Under the pieces are notes generated by a model. The model worked only from the letters and a program-made list of their open reading frames with translations. It made no database searches and was not told where the DNA came from. This document shows positions 1 through 10,849 of a DNA stretch of 64,000 bases, piece after piece. This DNA is from Vicugna pacos (Eukaryota; Chordata; Mammalia; Artiodactyla; Camelidae). The stretch lies in assembly GCF_048564905.1 (NCBI RefSeq), contig NC_133023.1, forward strand, positions 113,258,812-113,322,811, in the 5' to 3' direction. Within the stretch, counting starts at the first letter, position 1. Each line of letters opens with the position of its first letter. The position numbers were made by a program, and so were the translations under genes.

Positions 1-492
1 ATTACAGTGGTTTAAAAAGATGTTAAACTAACCTTATAATCCAGGGTTACACTTTGATGTATTTGTCTGTCTTTGTATCAGTACTACTCTTTATTAATTA
101 CTGTAGCTTTACAGTAAGTTTCGATATCTGGCAGTGACTGTCATTCTTTCCTCTTTAAGATTTCTCCCTATGCACTGCTTTAGCTACATATTACGTTTTG
201 ATACATCATATTTACATTTTTATTCAGTTTAAATATTTCTAATTCCCATTGTAATTTCTTCTTTGACAAATTATTTACAAATGTGTTGCTTAATTTTCAG
301 TTAACTTTCTAATTGATTAATGTTTAATTTATTAGAGAACATATTTTATATTTTTATATTTTTTAATCCATTAAAATTTCTTGTTTTGTAGCACAGCATA
401 TGGTTCTACTTTATTAAATGTTTCATGTGAACTTGAAAAAATGTTGACTCTGCAGTGTTGGTGTGCTTTGTTAGTCATGTGCAAATCTTCTA

Positions 493-684
493 CAGTTGAC
501 CCTTGAACAATGAGGGGATTAATCTGAGTATAATGTAGAGTTGGCTCTCTGTACCCTCGGTTCCTTGGCATCCACAGATTCAAGCAACCACAGACTGTGT
601 GATACAGTAGTATTTATTACTGAAAAATATCTGCGTATAAGTGGAACTTCACAGTTCAAACCTGTGTTGTTCAAGGGTCAACTG
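493..684. mobile_element. Tigger2-type non-autonomous DNA transposon
   Basis: A 192-base element with perfect 18-base terminal inverted repeats: CAGTTGACCCTTGAACAA at 493-510 and its exact reverse complement at 667-684. It is flanked by TA dinucleotides (491-492 and 685-686), the target duplication of Tc1/mariner-type elements. The terminal sequence is that of the Tigger2 group. It has no coding capacity and sits inside an older L1. Confidence 0.9.
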
Positions 685-1063
685 TATATCCTTATTGATG
701 CTTGAGGCTGTTCTTTAAATAAGTTATCTCTAAATATGATTGTAAACTTATCTATTTCTCCATTTTATTCTGTCAAGTTTTGCTTTATGTATTTTAAAAC
801 TATACTGTTAGGTTTATACTAATTTAGGAATGTATGGCTGCCTATTGAATCGACTCTTTCATTATTGTAACATTTCCTCCTTATCTCTACAAACCTCTTG
901 CTTTAAAGTTTTTTTCTACCTGAGTCCTTAGATTTTTAAGTGCGTCTCTTGTAAACAATATGTAGTTGGCATTAATTTTTAATCAAGTCTGACATTTTGA
1001 TGTTTTAATTGGTATGTTTAATTCATCTACATTTACTTTTTAAAATATAGTTGGGGTTAAGTC

Positions 1064-1655
1064 TATCTGATTTTTAAAAAATTGAAGTATAGTTATTTAC
1101 AACATCATATTAGTTTCAACTGTACAACATAGCAACTCAACATTTTTATAGATTATACTCCATTTAAAGTCACCAAAAAATAATAGCTATATTTCCCTGT
1201 GCTGTTCCATCATCCCTGTAGGCTACCCACATCCTGCGTCTCTCCCCTCCCTCTTCCCACTGGTAAACACCAGACTGTTCTCTATACCTGTGAATCTGTT
1301 TCTGTTTTGCATATTCATTCATTTGTTTTACTTTTCAGAATTCCACATATAAGTCATAACATACACTATTTTTCATTCTCTGTCACTAAGCATAATACCA
1401 TCTAGTTCATCCATATTGCTGGAAATGGAAGAATTTCATTATTTTTATGATTGAGTAATATTCCATTGTGTGTGTGTGTGTGTGTATGTATATATATATA
1501 TCACATCTTTTTAATCCAATAGCCTGTTGATGGACAGTTTAGTTGCTTTCATATCTTGGCTGTTGTAAATAGTGCTGCTATGAACATTGGGGTGCATGTA
1601 TCTCTTTGAATTAGTGTTTTCATTTTCTTTGGCTATATACCCAGGAGTAGAATAG
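1064..1655 (-). mobile_element. L1 3' end fragment
   Basis: The plus strand is the reverse complement of an L1 tail: 3' untranslated region from about 1064, then the last ORF2 codons (pattern WNIPLSNQ... TMEYYS region) ending near 1655. It contains a (TG)n(TA)n tract at about 1468-1500. It is truncated at the 5' end and lies in F8 intron 14. Confidence 0.8.
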
Positions 1656-1745
1656 ACATTACCTCTTCAAATATTGCTTCTCCTCCTCTAGTCACTCTTC
1701 CCTTCTGAGATTTCAATTAAAAATAGGTTTGTCCTTCACATTCTA

Positions 1746-2371
1746 TCCTCTATGTCTCTGTTTTGGTTATATGTTGCTGTATCACAAACTACCTCAAAAC
1801 TTACTGGCTTAAAACAGAAACCATTTTATTAAACTTCTGAATTCTGTTAAGTCAGGAATCCCAGCAGGGCTTGGCTAAGTAATAGTTTTGCTCTTCATGG
1901 TGTCTAATGTCACTCAGTGGTACCCAGTGGGCATCTGGGCTGGTATGGAGGGTCCAAAATGGCTTCATTCACATGTCTAGTGCCTTGGTGGAGAATGCTG
2001 GAAAGCTGGACTCAGTTGGGACTCTTGATCAGAGGGCCTATATGTCACGTTTCCAGTATGGCAGCACCAGGGTAGTCAGATTTCTTACATGGTGGCTGGC
2101 TTTTTCCAGAGAAAGCATCCCAAGGGAACTAGATGTAAGTTGCATGATACTTTCTGACCTAGCCTCAGGAATCACATAGCATCACTTACACCACATCTAC
2201 AGGTCACAAATTTCTGTTATATTCTATTGGTTCCAAATGAGTCATAATGCCAGCCCAGATCAAAAGGAGGTCAATTAGATTCTATCTTTTGAATAGGAGA
2301 GTGGCAAAGTCACATTGTACAAGAGCATATAAGACAGGATATATTGGCACATCCATCTTTGGAAAATACAG
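1746..2371 (+). repeat. Ancient MER-type interspersed repeat, family not named with confidence
   Basis: The sequence from TTGCTGTATCACAAACTACC through TTAAAACAGAAACCATTTTA to CATCTTTGGAAAATACA is a familiar high-copy mammalian repeat. A diverged, partial copy recurs at about 40525-40700. I do not assign a Repbase name. The open frame at 1907-2179 lies inside it and is not a gene. Confidence 0.55.
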
Positions 2372-2449
2372 TTGGCTATGGTCTTTTATTATCTGTTTTC
2401 TATATTACATTAAGAAAATCTCTGCATGCTGCATTCTGTGTTATTTCTT

Positions 2450-2503
2450 TTTTTAATTTTTACTTTTTTATTGAGATATAGTCAGTTTACAATGTTGTGT
2501 ATT
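2450..2503 (-). mobile_element. Short L1 3' tip
   Basis: About 50 bases matching the extreme 3' end of the local L1 family (TTTTTATTGAGATATAGTCA, TTTACAATGTTGTG), inserted into the older L1. Confidence 0.6.
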
Positions 2504-2869
2504 TCTTTTAATTTATCTACTACTTCACCAATTCTTTCTTCATGATGCATAGGTGTTTTAATAACTGTATCTGATAATTCCTGGATCTGGAAATTGTATC
2601 CGGAAGATCTGTGAAAATAACCTGAGGCCTAGAATGTTAGTTTCTTCCACTATAGAGGATTTATGTTTTCTTCTGTCAGATGTCTGCAGGCACTGCCAAT
2701 CCAAGACTTTCTCAAATTATGATCAAGAATAGAGATTTCATGGACAACACAAATGACAGAAAACTGGGATGTAAGTTATTAAAGTGCAAGTTAACTAGTT
2801 TACCTGTCTTGAGGATGTAGCCCTTTGGGGACCTAGCTTAAAGTGGGCATGGTTTACATCTACTTTTAC

Positions 2870-3345
2870 TCCCTTATCATCCCATCAAGTGTTATGTGAA
2901 TGCTATTAATATGCTTATAACCTCCAAATTTATATCTTTAGCACAGACCTCTTTCTGGGATTCCAGATGCCTATCCAACTGCCTGCTTGACATCTCAATT
3001 TGGATGTCTAATGGGCATCTCAAGTATATACAGAATTGACTGTTGAGTATTTTCTCCAATAAATCTGTTCTATATCAAGCCTTCCACATCTCATTAAATG
3101 TCACCATAATCCACCTGGTTGATTAGGACAAAAATTAAAAATGTTCCCTGAGTCCTCTCTCACCATTCCCCCCATATTCAGTCTAACAATCTCTGCTCAT
3201 CTTCAAATTATACTCAACACCCTTCCATTTCTTTAATTTTCACAACCATCACCCTGTTCTGAAAAACTGCCTTCTCTTACCTGCATGACTGCAATAACCT
3301 CTTAACTGGTCTCCATGCCTCCATTTTTGCCCATGGAAGCTGTGT
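2870..3345 (+). repeat. L2 LINE relic
   Basis: Recognisable L2 sequence on the plus strand, with blocks such as CCAAATTTATATCTTTAG, CAACTGCCTGCTTGACATCT and TTGGATGTCTAATGGGCATC, followed by the L2 segment ending CTGGTCTCCATGCCTCC. Heavily diverged, with no coding capacity. Confidence 0.75.
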
Positions 3346-3414
3346 CACACAATTCCATTTAATTGGTATTCCCTGGAGTTTGGACATACATGAAAGACTT
3401 GCCCTTGCCTCTAT

Positions 3415-5180
3415 ACATTCATCATTCACTAATTCAATCAGCAGATATTTATTTGAGCATCTGTTATGTACTAGGCACTGTTCAAGGTTTGGGGGATGTG
3501 CCATTGAACAAAATCTTCAAAGTTTGTGCTCTCAGTGAGCTTACCGTCTAGTTGGGGAAGATATATAATAAACAAATAAATGTATAATATTTCAGGTGGT
3601 AGTAAGTGCATTGAGAAAGAGTGGTGGGAGATATATATTAAGGCAAAGGCTCACAGATAAAATGAAATTTGAGCAACAACCTGAAGGAAGTAATAGAATT
3701 AATATTAGGATATTAGGGGAGAGAATTCTAAGCAGAGAACAGAAAATGCAAAGGCCTAGAGATAGGGGCATACTTGTTCCATTTGAGGAAGAGCAATGTG
3801 GCCAGTGTGGCTGGAGAAGTGTGAGCAGGAAACAATGTTAGGAAATAAGGGCAGTGAAGTTTCAGAGGGTCAAATATCACAGACTTGAAGGGTATGATGA
3901 GAGCTTTGGAATTTACTCAGGGTGAGATGGGAATCCACTGGGGTATTTGAGACAGAGAACTGTAATCAAAATTATAATTTGACAAATTATTTTAACTATG
4001 GTGTTGGGAAAACACTGCATGAAGGCAAGGCTGGAAGTCAGAAGGCTAGTTAGGAGGCTATTATGATAATTTGGGTGAGAATTGATGATGAGTTAGACCA
4101 GGATGGTAGCCACTGAGGTGGAGAGAAGTAGTTGGATTGAGTGTGTGTTTATTGATTTTATTATTTTTAATAGCTTATTGTTATTATAGAGGCAGTACAT
4201 ATGTATTATAGAAAATTTGAAAATACAGAGAAACAACATTTTAAAATTAAAAACATTACATTCACAGCATCTAGAGTAACATTTTATTATGTATTCTCTT
4301 GTTGTTTTGTAACCTGTTTTTTCCATTGCCAACCATCTCTAACTTTCCATTTCGCTACATTTTCATCTTATCCAATACTCAGTCCATTATCAAAATCTGG
4401 TTATTTTTGAAGTGATAGGCAACAAGATTCTTCAGTGGATTAGATGTGGTCATGAGAGAGAAAGAGGAAAAGAGGAGTTAGGAATAACTTCAAGGTCTGG
4501 GGTCTGAGTAACTGAAAGGAAGGAAATGTCATTGACTTCCAATGGAAAAGGCTGGGCAAACAGCAGGCTTGGAGAGGGGAAGGGGCAGAAATTAAGAGTC
4601 TAATTGTGTACCCGTTAAGATTTACAACTGGTAAATTAGGTCATCACAAGGTTGAATGTAAACAGAAAAGAGGAGGGTTAAGAGAACTATACCTAGGACA
4701 CTCTAATGTTTAAAGGTTAGGGAGATGAAGAACCAGCAAAGTTGGCAAAAGAAGATTGGCAGTGAATTTAGTAGAAAAATGTGGCATCAGAGAGACCAAG
4801 TGAGACCATGTATCAAGGGCGGGGTAATCAGGTATCAAATACAACTGAGAGTTAAACTAAGATGAGGAGTGAGAATTAGTAATGTAAACATCAGCAAGTG
4901 ACCTTGAAAATGTAGTTTTCGTGGAAAAATGGAGATAAAAGCCTCTTTGGAGTGGCTTAAAGAAAAAATGAGAGGAAAAGAAGCAAAAGCAGCAAGGAGG
5001 AAAAATGATCTTTAAATGTTTTCTGAAAATATAAGGGGATAAACAATAGCATGATTGATGCTGATGAGACTAACTCAGTGGAGAGGGAGAAACAGATGAT
5101 GTAAGAGGGAAAAAGGGAATTGTTGAAGCAATGTTTTTTACGAGGGGAGAAAAGATGGGATCAAGTTGAAAACCTGAGTG
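3415..5180 (-). repeat. Long L2 LINE relic, with an inserted segment
   Basis: The left end reads ATTTATTTGAGCATCTGTTA, the reverse complement of the L2 3' end. Recognisable L2 blocks follow: GTGGCCAGTGTGGCTGGAG, GAGATGGGAATCCACTGGGG and GTTAGGAGGCTATTATGATA. A 280-base AT-rich segment at about 4140-4420 interrupts the match and I cannot name it. At about 1.7 kb this is an unusually long L2 relic. Confidence 0.7.
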
Positions 5181-5559
5181 GTTGGCCTTAGGAGCACAGA
5201 GAGTCCATTTACCGTCATAAGCATGACGACACTATATAGGTACAGATGTCAATAAATGCGGTGCTGGAAGGCTGCTGAGCTTCATCGCACAGCATCAACT
5301 AGGAGTAAGAAGGGTTGTTGGAGCTTTAATGAAAAAGCAGAAAATGTAAGCTACAGGTCTGGGAGAGTGGGAAAGACAGGGGAAATATTCTACTGCTGCT
5401 GTACAGCAATGAGAGCTCACTTGTGGCAGAAAACAGGCAGAACGCAAGGTCAGAAATTGACAACGAGTAATGAAGAGGGCATCTACCCTTCCTCTAGGAA
5501 CTATATTATCTGACCATTCATCTCTGCCACCTCATGTCCCTCCCCCCACCCTACACTTC

Positions 5560-5945
5560 TTTACTGTACTCCATTCATATTGGTCCTTTTTTATTCCTCA
5601 AAGATGCTTAACTTTCTTCATTCTCAGGGCTTTTGCATTTCTTGTTCCCTTTATCTGGCAACATCTACTCTCAGAGCTCTGTTAGCTGACCTCTTATCAT
5701 TTAGGTCTCAACTCCACAAAGAGAATTTCTCTGACCACCACAGGCAAATAACCATATTATTTGATTCTGCCTTCTGAGCAGCACCATCCCTTTATTTAGT
5801 CAACATTCCCTTATTTAGTTTTCTACTAGTTTATCATCTCTTGCCCATCCTGATAGAATATAAGCACCTACTTTACTGCTCTCCATTGCCTATGAAATTG
5901 TCTGCCATATGGTTGGTGCTCAATAAATATTTGTTGACTGATTGA
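5560..5945 (+). repeat. L2 LINE 3' end
   Basis: Plus-strand L2 ending in the characteristic tail TGGTGCTCAATAAATATTTG followed by TTGACTGATTGAC. The stretch from here to exon 14 (5946-6384) holds nothing I can name. Confidence 0.8.
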
Positions 5946-6384
5946 CTCTCTTTATGTTTATCTTCCAAATTTCTCTGTACTTTCTCTTCCCTGTCCAACC
6001 TCCATCTGCTCCCCTAAGAATCAAATTCTCCCACTTTGCCCTCTGGATCCCCAGTACTATGGAAAACAACTTCCCCTGTATCCTCAACCTCTTTACCACA
6101 CACTTCACTTCTTCCTGATGCCTCTCTCAGGGCTTGCTCATGGGACTTATCCTGCAGCTCATAAGGCTGATAGGGGAGGCTGACTTTCTTCCTGCTCCCC
6201 ATTGTTGCTTCTTGACTGACTCCTCTACCCTTTTGTAAGCCCCACTTTTTTTTTCAGTTTCCTCTATTCTTCAATGACCTCTGGAGTCTCACTGCTGCAG
6301 ACTCATGTCTTTCTTATTGTTTTAGTATGTGGTAAAGACAAAGGTCACAATAGTAGGACAAAGGAACAACCAATGTAGCCATAC

Positions 6385-9187
6385 CTGTTTCTCAGTGCAT
6401 CGGGGGATGCACTCATCCCATAATCCCAGAGCCGCTCCACTGCAGCAATAAAATAGTGTCGTGTTCTCTTTTGAAAGCTGCGGGGGCCTTGATTTTCATC
6501 CTCATCATAAATGTCAAAATCTTCTCTCTTTGTTTCAATCAAGAGAGTATCATCATAATCAATTTTGTCTTCCTCTGGCTGAAAAGTAGTAAAGGTTATT
6601 TCCCTTTGATGGCGTTTCAAGACTAGTGGCTTTTGAGAGCACAACCTTCCAGTCCCTCCTTGTTTTACCCAGGTGGCTTCTCTTTGGGGATTATCTTGTC
6701 CTTCATTTATTGCTGCTGTTGAATGTTTGTTTTCAAAAGGGTCCAGGGGCAAAATTGTGTCTTTTCTCTTTAAAGCTGTGCTTTTTTCTGATTTCTCTAG
6801 GGACTTCCACTCTTCTTTTGGTACCAGAGTAGTATATTGGTTATCCCAAGCAAGGGAACCCAGCAGCTTGGAAGGAGTCTTTTCAGAGCTTACCGTTGCC
6901 CATTTCAGAAAGGGCATTTTTCTAGGTTTATTTACTTTATCCAATTTAACAAGTCCCTGTGTTTTCTTAAGGAAGATCTCTTCCCTAAGTTCCGGGTGGG
7001 CAGGAGACTCATTGCTAGTTTTCGTAGGGAAAAAGTCTTCCTCATGAACTTTAATTTTAGGAAGAAATTCAACTTTGCCAGATGCTCTAGACAAGGCTGG
7101 TTTCAAAACAATAGTGCTGTCAAATTTCTTGTACAGGAGTGGGTTTGTGATGTTTTTCCATAGAGTACTGATTCTTCCTTGACCTCTGATCATTTCCAAC
7201 ATTAGGAAGGCTAAAGAATGGTTATTTCTTTTGGCTTCTTGTAAGAAGTGACTGCTTCCGTGGACCCCAGAACTCCTTTTCCCAAAGGTATAACTACAGG
7301 CTGATGCTAGATGAGACGAGTTGTATTGGGATGGGATCTTGATCAGATCTGTAGGTCTAATTGATGGAAATGCTGATACCTTTGCAATGGGGAATGCGGA
7401 GCCATTTGTTTGAATGATGCCATGACAATCTGATAAGAAGGGCTGAGCAATGGCCCTTGTCTCCTTCTTGTTGTCTTCTACCTGGGTCAAATATTTCATG
7501 TTTTTTGGCCACTGAGTTGAGCTGTCATTCAGAATTACCCCTCTTTCAAGCTTTATTTCTTCCAGTGGGAGTCTGAATTGTTTCAAATCCCGCTTACCAC
7601 GTTGAGCGATAACATTCCACTGACTTGGATTTGGAGAGATACTTGTGGTGCTTGGATACTTCTCTACCATTTTCTTTGTTTGATTTTCCAAGTCTTCCAA
7701 GGTTGCTTCCTCCCTTATTATTGAGAAATGGGCCATGTGAATCCCTGATCTTTTTGCTGAATCATTGAATAACTTGGTGTCTTGAACTACTGAAGAGTAT
7801 CTCCCCTCCTCTAAACTTTTGCTTAGTACAAAAAGGTTCTTCAGAAAGTTCTTAGTTTCACTCACTGGAGACACCTGAGGCAAAAGTACATTATCTTGGA
7901 TTAATTTTTCTTTCCTTTCTATCTCTTCCTGAGATATTTTTTCTTGATTGTGTGTATCATTTTCTTGGACATTAGCCACATTAGTAAGAAGTATGCTTTT
8001 GCCGTTTGGATGTTCTGCATCTAGTGGCACAGGGTGGACCATTTCCATATTTTTTGATGGAATAGTTTTATTTGACACATAATTTAGTCCCAAAGATGTA
8101 GTATTTTTGTCCATAGATGTTTCATCATGAATTAAAGAATTCACTTCTTGAAACTCAGTATTACTTTCTAATATAACACCTTCCCGGACTGATGTGCTAT
8201 TGTCAATTAATAATGTCGGGTCATCAATGTGAATCTTTCTATTAGTTGTTGAGTTAATTGATGTCTTGCTTGTCTTTACCAAAGAGATATTAACTTTAAA
8301 TAAAGCATCATCTTTGGTCAATGAAGCAGGTCCATGAACTCGTTCCTCTTTAACTAACCTATCACTCTCCATTGATAATACGTTTTCTCCCAGTGAACTT
8401 TCTCGACTATTCATTAAAGCTGCTTTTGACAACTTGGAATCATTATCTTCTTCACTGAAGGCCAAAGTTACCCCAGACCCAACAAAGTGAGATGAATTTT
8501 TACCAAATTCAATGGTGCCTAATTGACTACTAAAACGAACTGGTGTATTTGGGGGTTTTAAGGAAGCTGTCTTTTCAGTATCTGTCGAGAACTTGCCTGA
8601 TGGAATTGTTGGTGAAGTCACTAAATTTTTTGATGAACTAGAAATGTTAAAATCAAGTTTATTCAACTCTGCTGTTACGGTTGTCCCTAAATTCTCATTT
8701 AATGATAGTTCTGGCTCAGAAGTAAATACTCTTTCCCCACTGTGATGGAGCTTTAGGATGAGATGTGCCACTTCAGATGGGCCCTTATTTCTTTCTATTG
8801 CTCCAGGTAAATGATTATCAGTCCTATTTCTGGCTTCTTGGAGATCAGATAAGGATAATCCATGTGGAGTAGGATTCTGTCCCAAGAGCATCAATAAATC
8901 ACTAGAGACCTGTGTTCTCTCTCCAGATTGAGGGTCAATCTCCTCTATGTCATTTTCTGGAGTTGTGGTGGCTTTCAATTGCTTTTGCCTAGTGCTAGGG
9001 TGCCTTGAATTCTGGGAGAAGCTTCTGGGTTCAATGACATTGTTTTCATTCAATAAGAAGGTTGGAATATCTTCATATGTGTTGTCATAATAATCACCAG
9101 TGTTCCTGTCACAGCTGTCAACCTTCAGTAAGGCTGTCATGCCTCTGTTCCGAAAGTCTGAGTTGTGGCACCCCAGAACCCACAGAC
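6385..9187 (-). CDS. F8: F8 exon 14: end of A2, whole B domain, start of light chain
   Basis: A single 2803-base exon (CTCCAG acceptor, GTATGG donor 6379-6384), in frame throughout. It starts LWVLGCHNSDFRNRGMTALL and passes through the sulphotyrosine-type acidic a2 (GDYYDNTYED) to the thrombin site IEPR/SFSQ (R760/S761, human R740). The B domain runs 761-1567, 807 residues against 908 in human. It is Ser/Thr/Asn-rich with about 18 N-X-S/T sequons, and has an internal furin-type RGKR (7590-7601, human R1313 region). The light-chain furin site LKRHQR/E follows at R1567. The a3 segment keeps both sulphated-type tyrosines (IDYDD, Y1583; DIYDED, Y1599) needed for von Willebrand factor binding, and the thrombin site QGPR/SFQK (R1608/S1609). 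Most of the length difference is one block missing near 8001-8010. Downstream exons are outside the window. Confidence 0.98.
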
Positions 9188-10849
9188 CTGGAGATGAGGA
9201 AGAATAAGACTCTGGTTACTCAATACCTAGGTTGCAAGCAAGATCTGTGTTAGACGTTCTCTTCTATTCCCAGATAAATGAAAAAAATTCTAGTCAGTAC
9301 CATCATATTGCAGGTTGTTAGGTTAAATCCCTGACACATGTAACAATACTCCAACAGTGGCAGTAAAAGTGGTTTTTGCATTGCTGCTGTTGTGATATAT
9401 GTTTGTGACCACAAGAAAGGGCTGTGATTCGAAACGAACATATTAGCATAAAATAGAGAAATGTAATTAACATACACAATAATGAAGAGTCTTAATAGTC
9501 ACACAGAACACTTTGATGATGACAATGACTTAATTTGGAAACTTTATATAGGCTAGTTGTTACTGCTGTATAACACAGTGGTGCAGGTTCTACCATAAGC
9601 TTGCCTGTGTTCAAATCATAGTTCTACGAGTTACCAGCTGTGTGACTTTAAGCAAGTCAGTTGAGCTCTCTGAGCTCCAATTTTCTAATTTGTAAATGAG
9701 GCTAACAGTGTCTAATAATGCATTCAAATCACATAACACAATGCCTAACCTCCATTGTGGCCAATTTGTAGGATAAGTAAGTATACAAATAATATAAAAT
9801 CCCACCATAATGCTAGTGAAATATTTCTACTATGAACAGTATTACCTGAGTGAAGGAATCTCATGGTGGTAAAGTAGATGCATAAGCGTAAGTGAAAAAA
9901 ATATACCTACCCATCAGCTACCTCAACATCCTCATAAACTCACACAATATTTGCAACCAAAATTTTAACTGAATACCCTGTATTTTATGTGCAGCCAAAT
10001 AATCAATGAAATGGGAAATGAGAATAAAGAAATTTTCTAATATACAAGGATTCAAAAAATCTACCTCTAGTGCAGCCATTCTCAGGAAGTGACTAGAGAA
10101 TGTTTTCTACCAAAATAAAGGAGTACATTACAAAATAGGAAGACAAGGAGAATAAGAACCCAATTTCATGATATTTGAAGCATATTTTTGATGGTATAAA
10201 ACCACATTGGCTCAGCGTAGTCCAGGACTGAGCTGGAATGAGTAATTTAAATCCAGTTTTTGACTCTAAAATTCCACTGTTATAGCTTAAATAAAACAAA
10301 TACTTCCTTTTCCTGAGGAAGACAGTAACTGGGTGAGAAAAGGAAAAATGAAACTCCCATGAACAGATTTGGAGTGGCATCTGCCATACTGTGAGGAGGG
10401 CCTGGGATTGGGAATAGTGATCAAGAGGAACCTTAGTTATATCTGTACTAGTTGAGTTTTTGTAATGAGAACATCTTTTTGTATTATGTGTGAATAAAAA
10501 TAAATTTTAAAATTATACTAATTAATTAATAAATCTCAATCCAAGAGCTTAAAGAAGACTTGATTCTTTGATAAAACTCAATAAAATAAAAACCAAATAA
10601 AAATAAGAAATTCCACATATATACAGTTGAAATAAGAAAGGAGACATTATCACAGATGCAAAGAAAATTAAATTATAATTCCCTTGGAGACACTTCAGCT
10701 GCCAGTCTCCTACTCCAATTTGTGACACAGACATAAGATGACTTGGCCAGTGTTACAAATATACAGACCAGCCTCTGGCCTCAGTGATATAACCAGGGCT
10801 TTCAGTGAACCAATTAATTTTTTAGGCTGTTATTCAATCCTGGAACCAG
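9188..10849. other. F8 intron 13, donor-distal part
   Basis: Apart from a MIR at 9570-9795 this 1.66 kb is unique-looking AT-rich intron. A weak L1 3'-like patch may lie near 10385-10500. No exon or RNA gene is seen. Confidence 0.5.
9570..9795 (+). repeat. MIR SINE
   Basis: Plus-strand MIR: a tRNA-related start, then the core TACCAGCTGTGTGACTTTAA with GCAAGTCAGTTGAGCTCTCT and a decayed tail. Ancient and not transcriptionally intact. Confidence 0.8.

Larger units (their letters stand above)
1..2720 (-). mobile_element. Old L1 (L1M type) relic, interrupted by several later insertions
   Basis: The plus strand reads as the reverse complement of old L1 5'/mid sequence in three or four blocks: 1-492, 685-1063, about 1656-1745, and 2372-2720 apart from a small insertion. 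The order of blocks is consistent with one ancestral element later split by a Tigger2-type element, a younger L1 3' end, an unnamed repeat and a short L1 tip. No usable reading frame remains. It lies in F8 intron 14, sense to F8. Confidence 0.6.

Noticed and set aside
6345-6384. Extension of the F8 exon 14 frame to 6345
   Set aside because: It reads through the GTATGG donor into intron 14, and the extra residues do not match A3.
6626-7163. Plus-strand open frames opposite F8 exon 14
   Set aside because: Antisense shadows of the B-domain coding sequence with no domain content.
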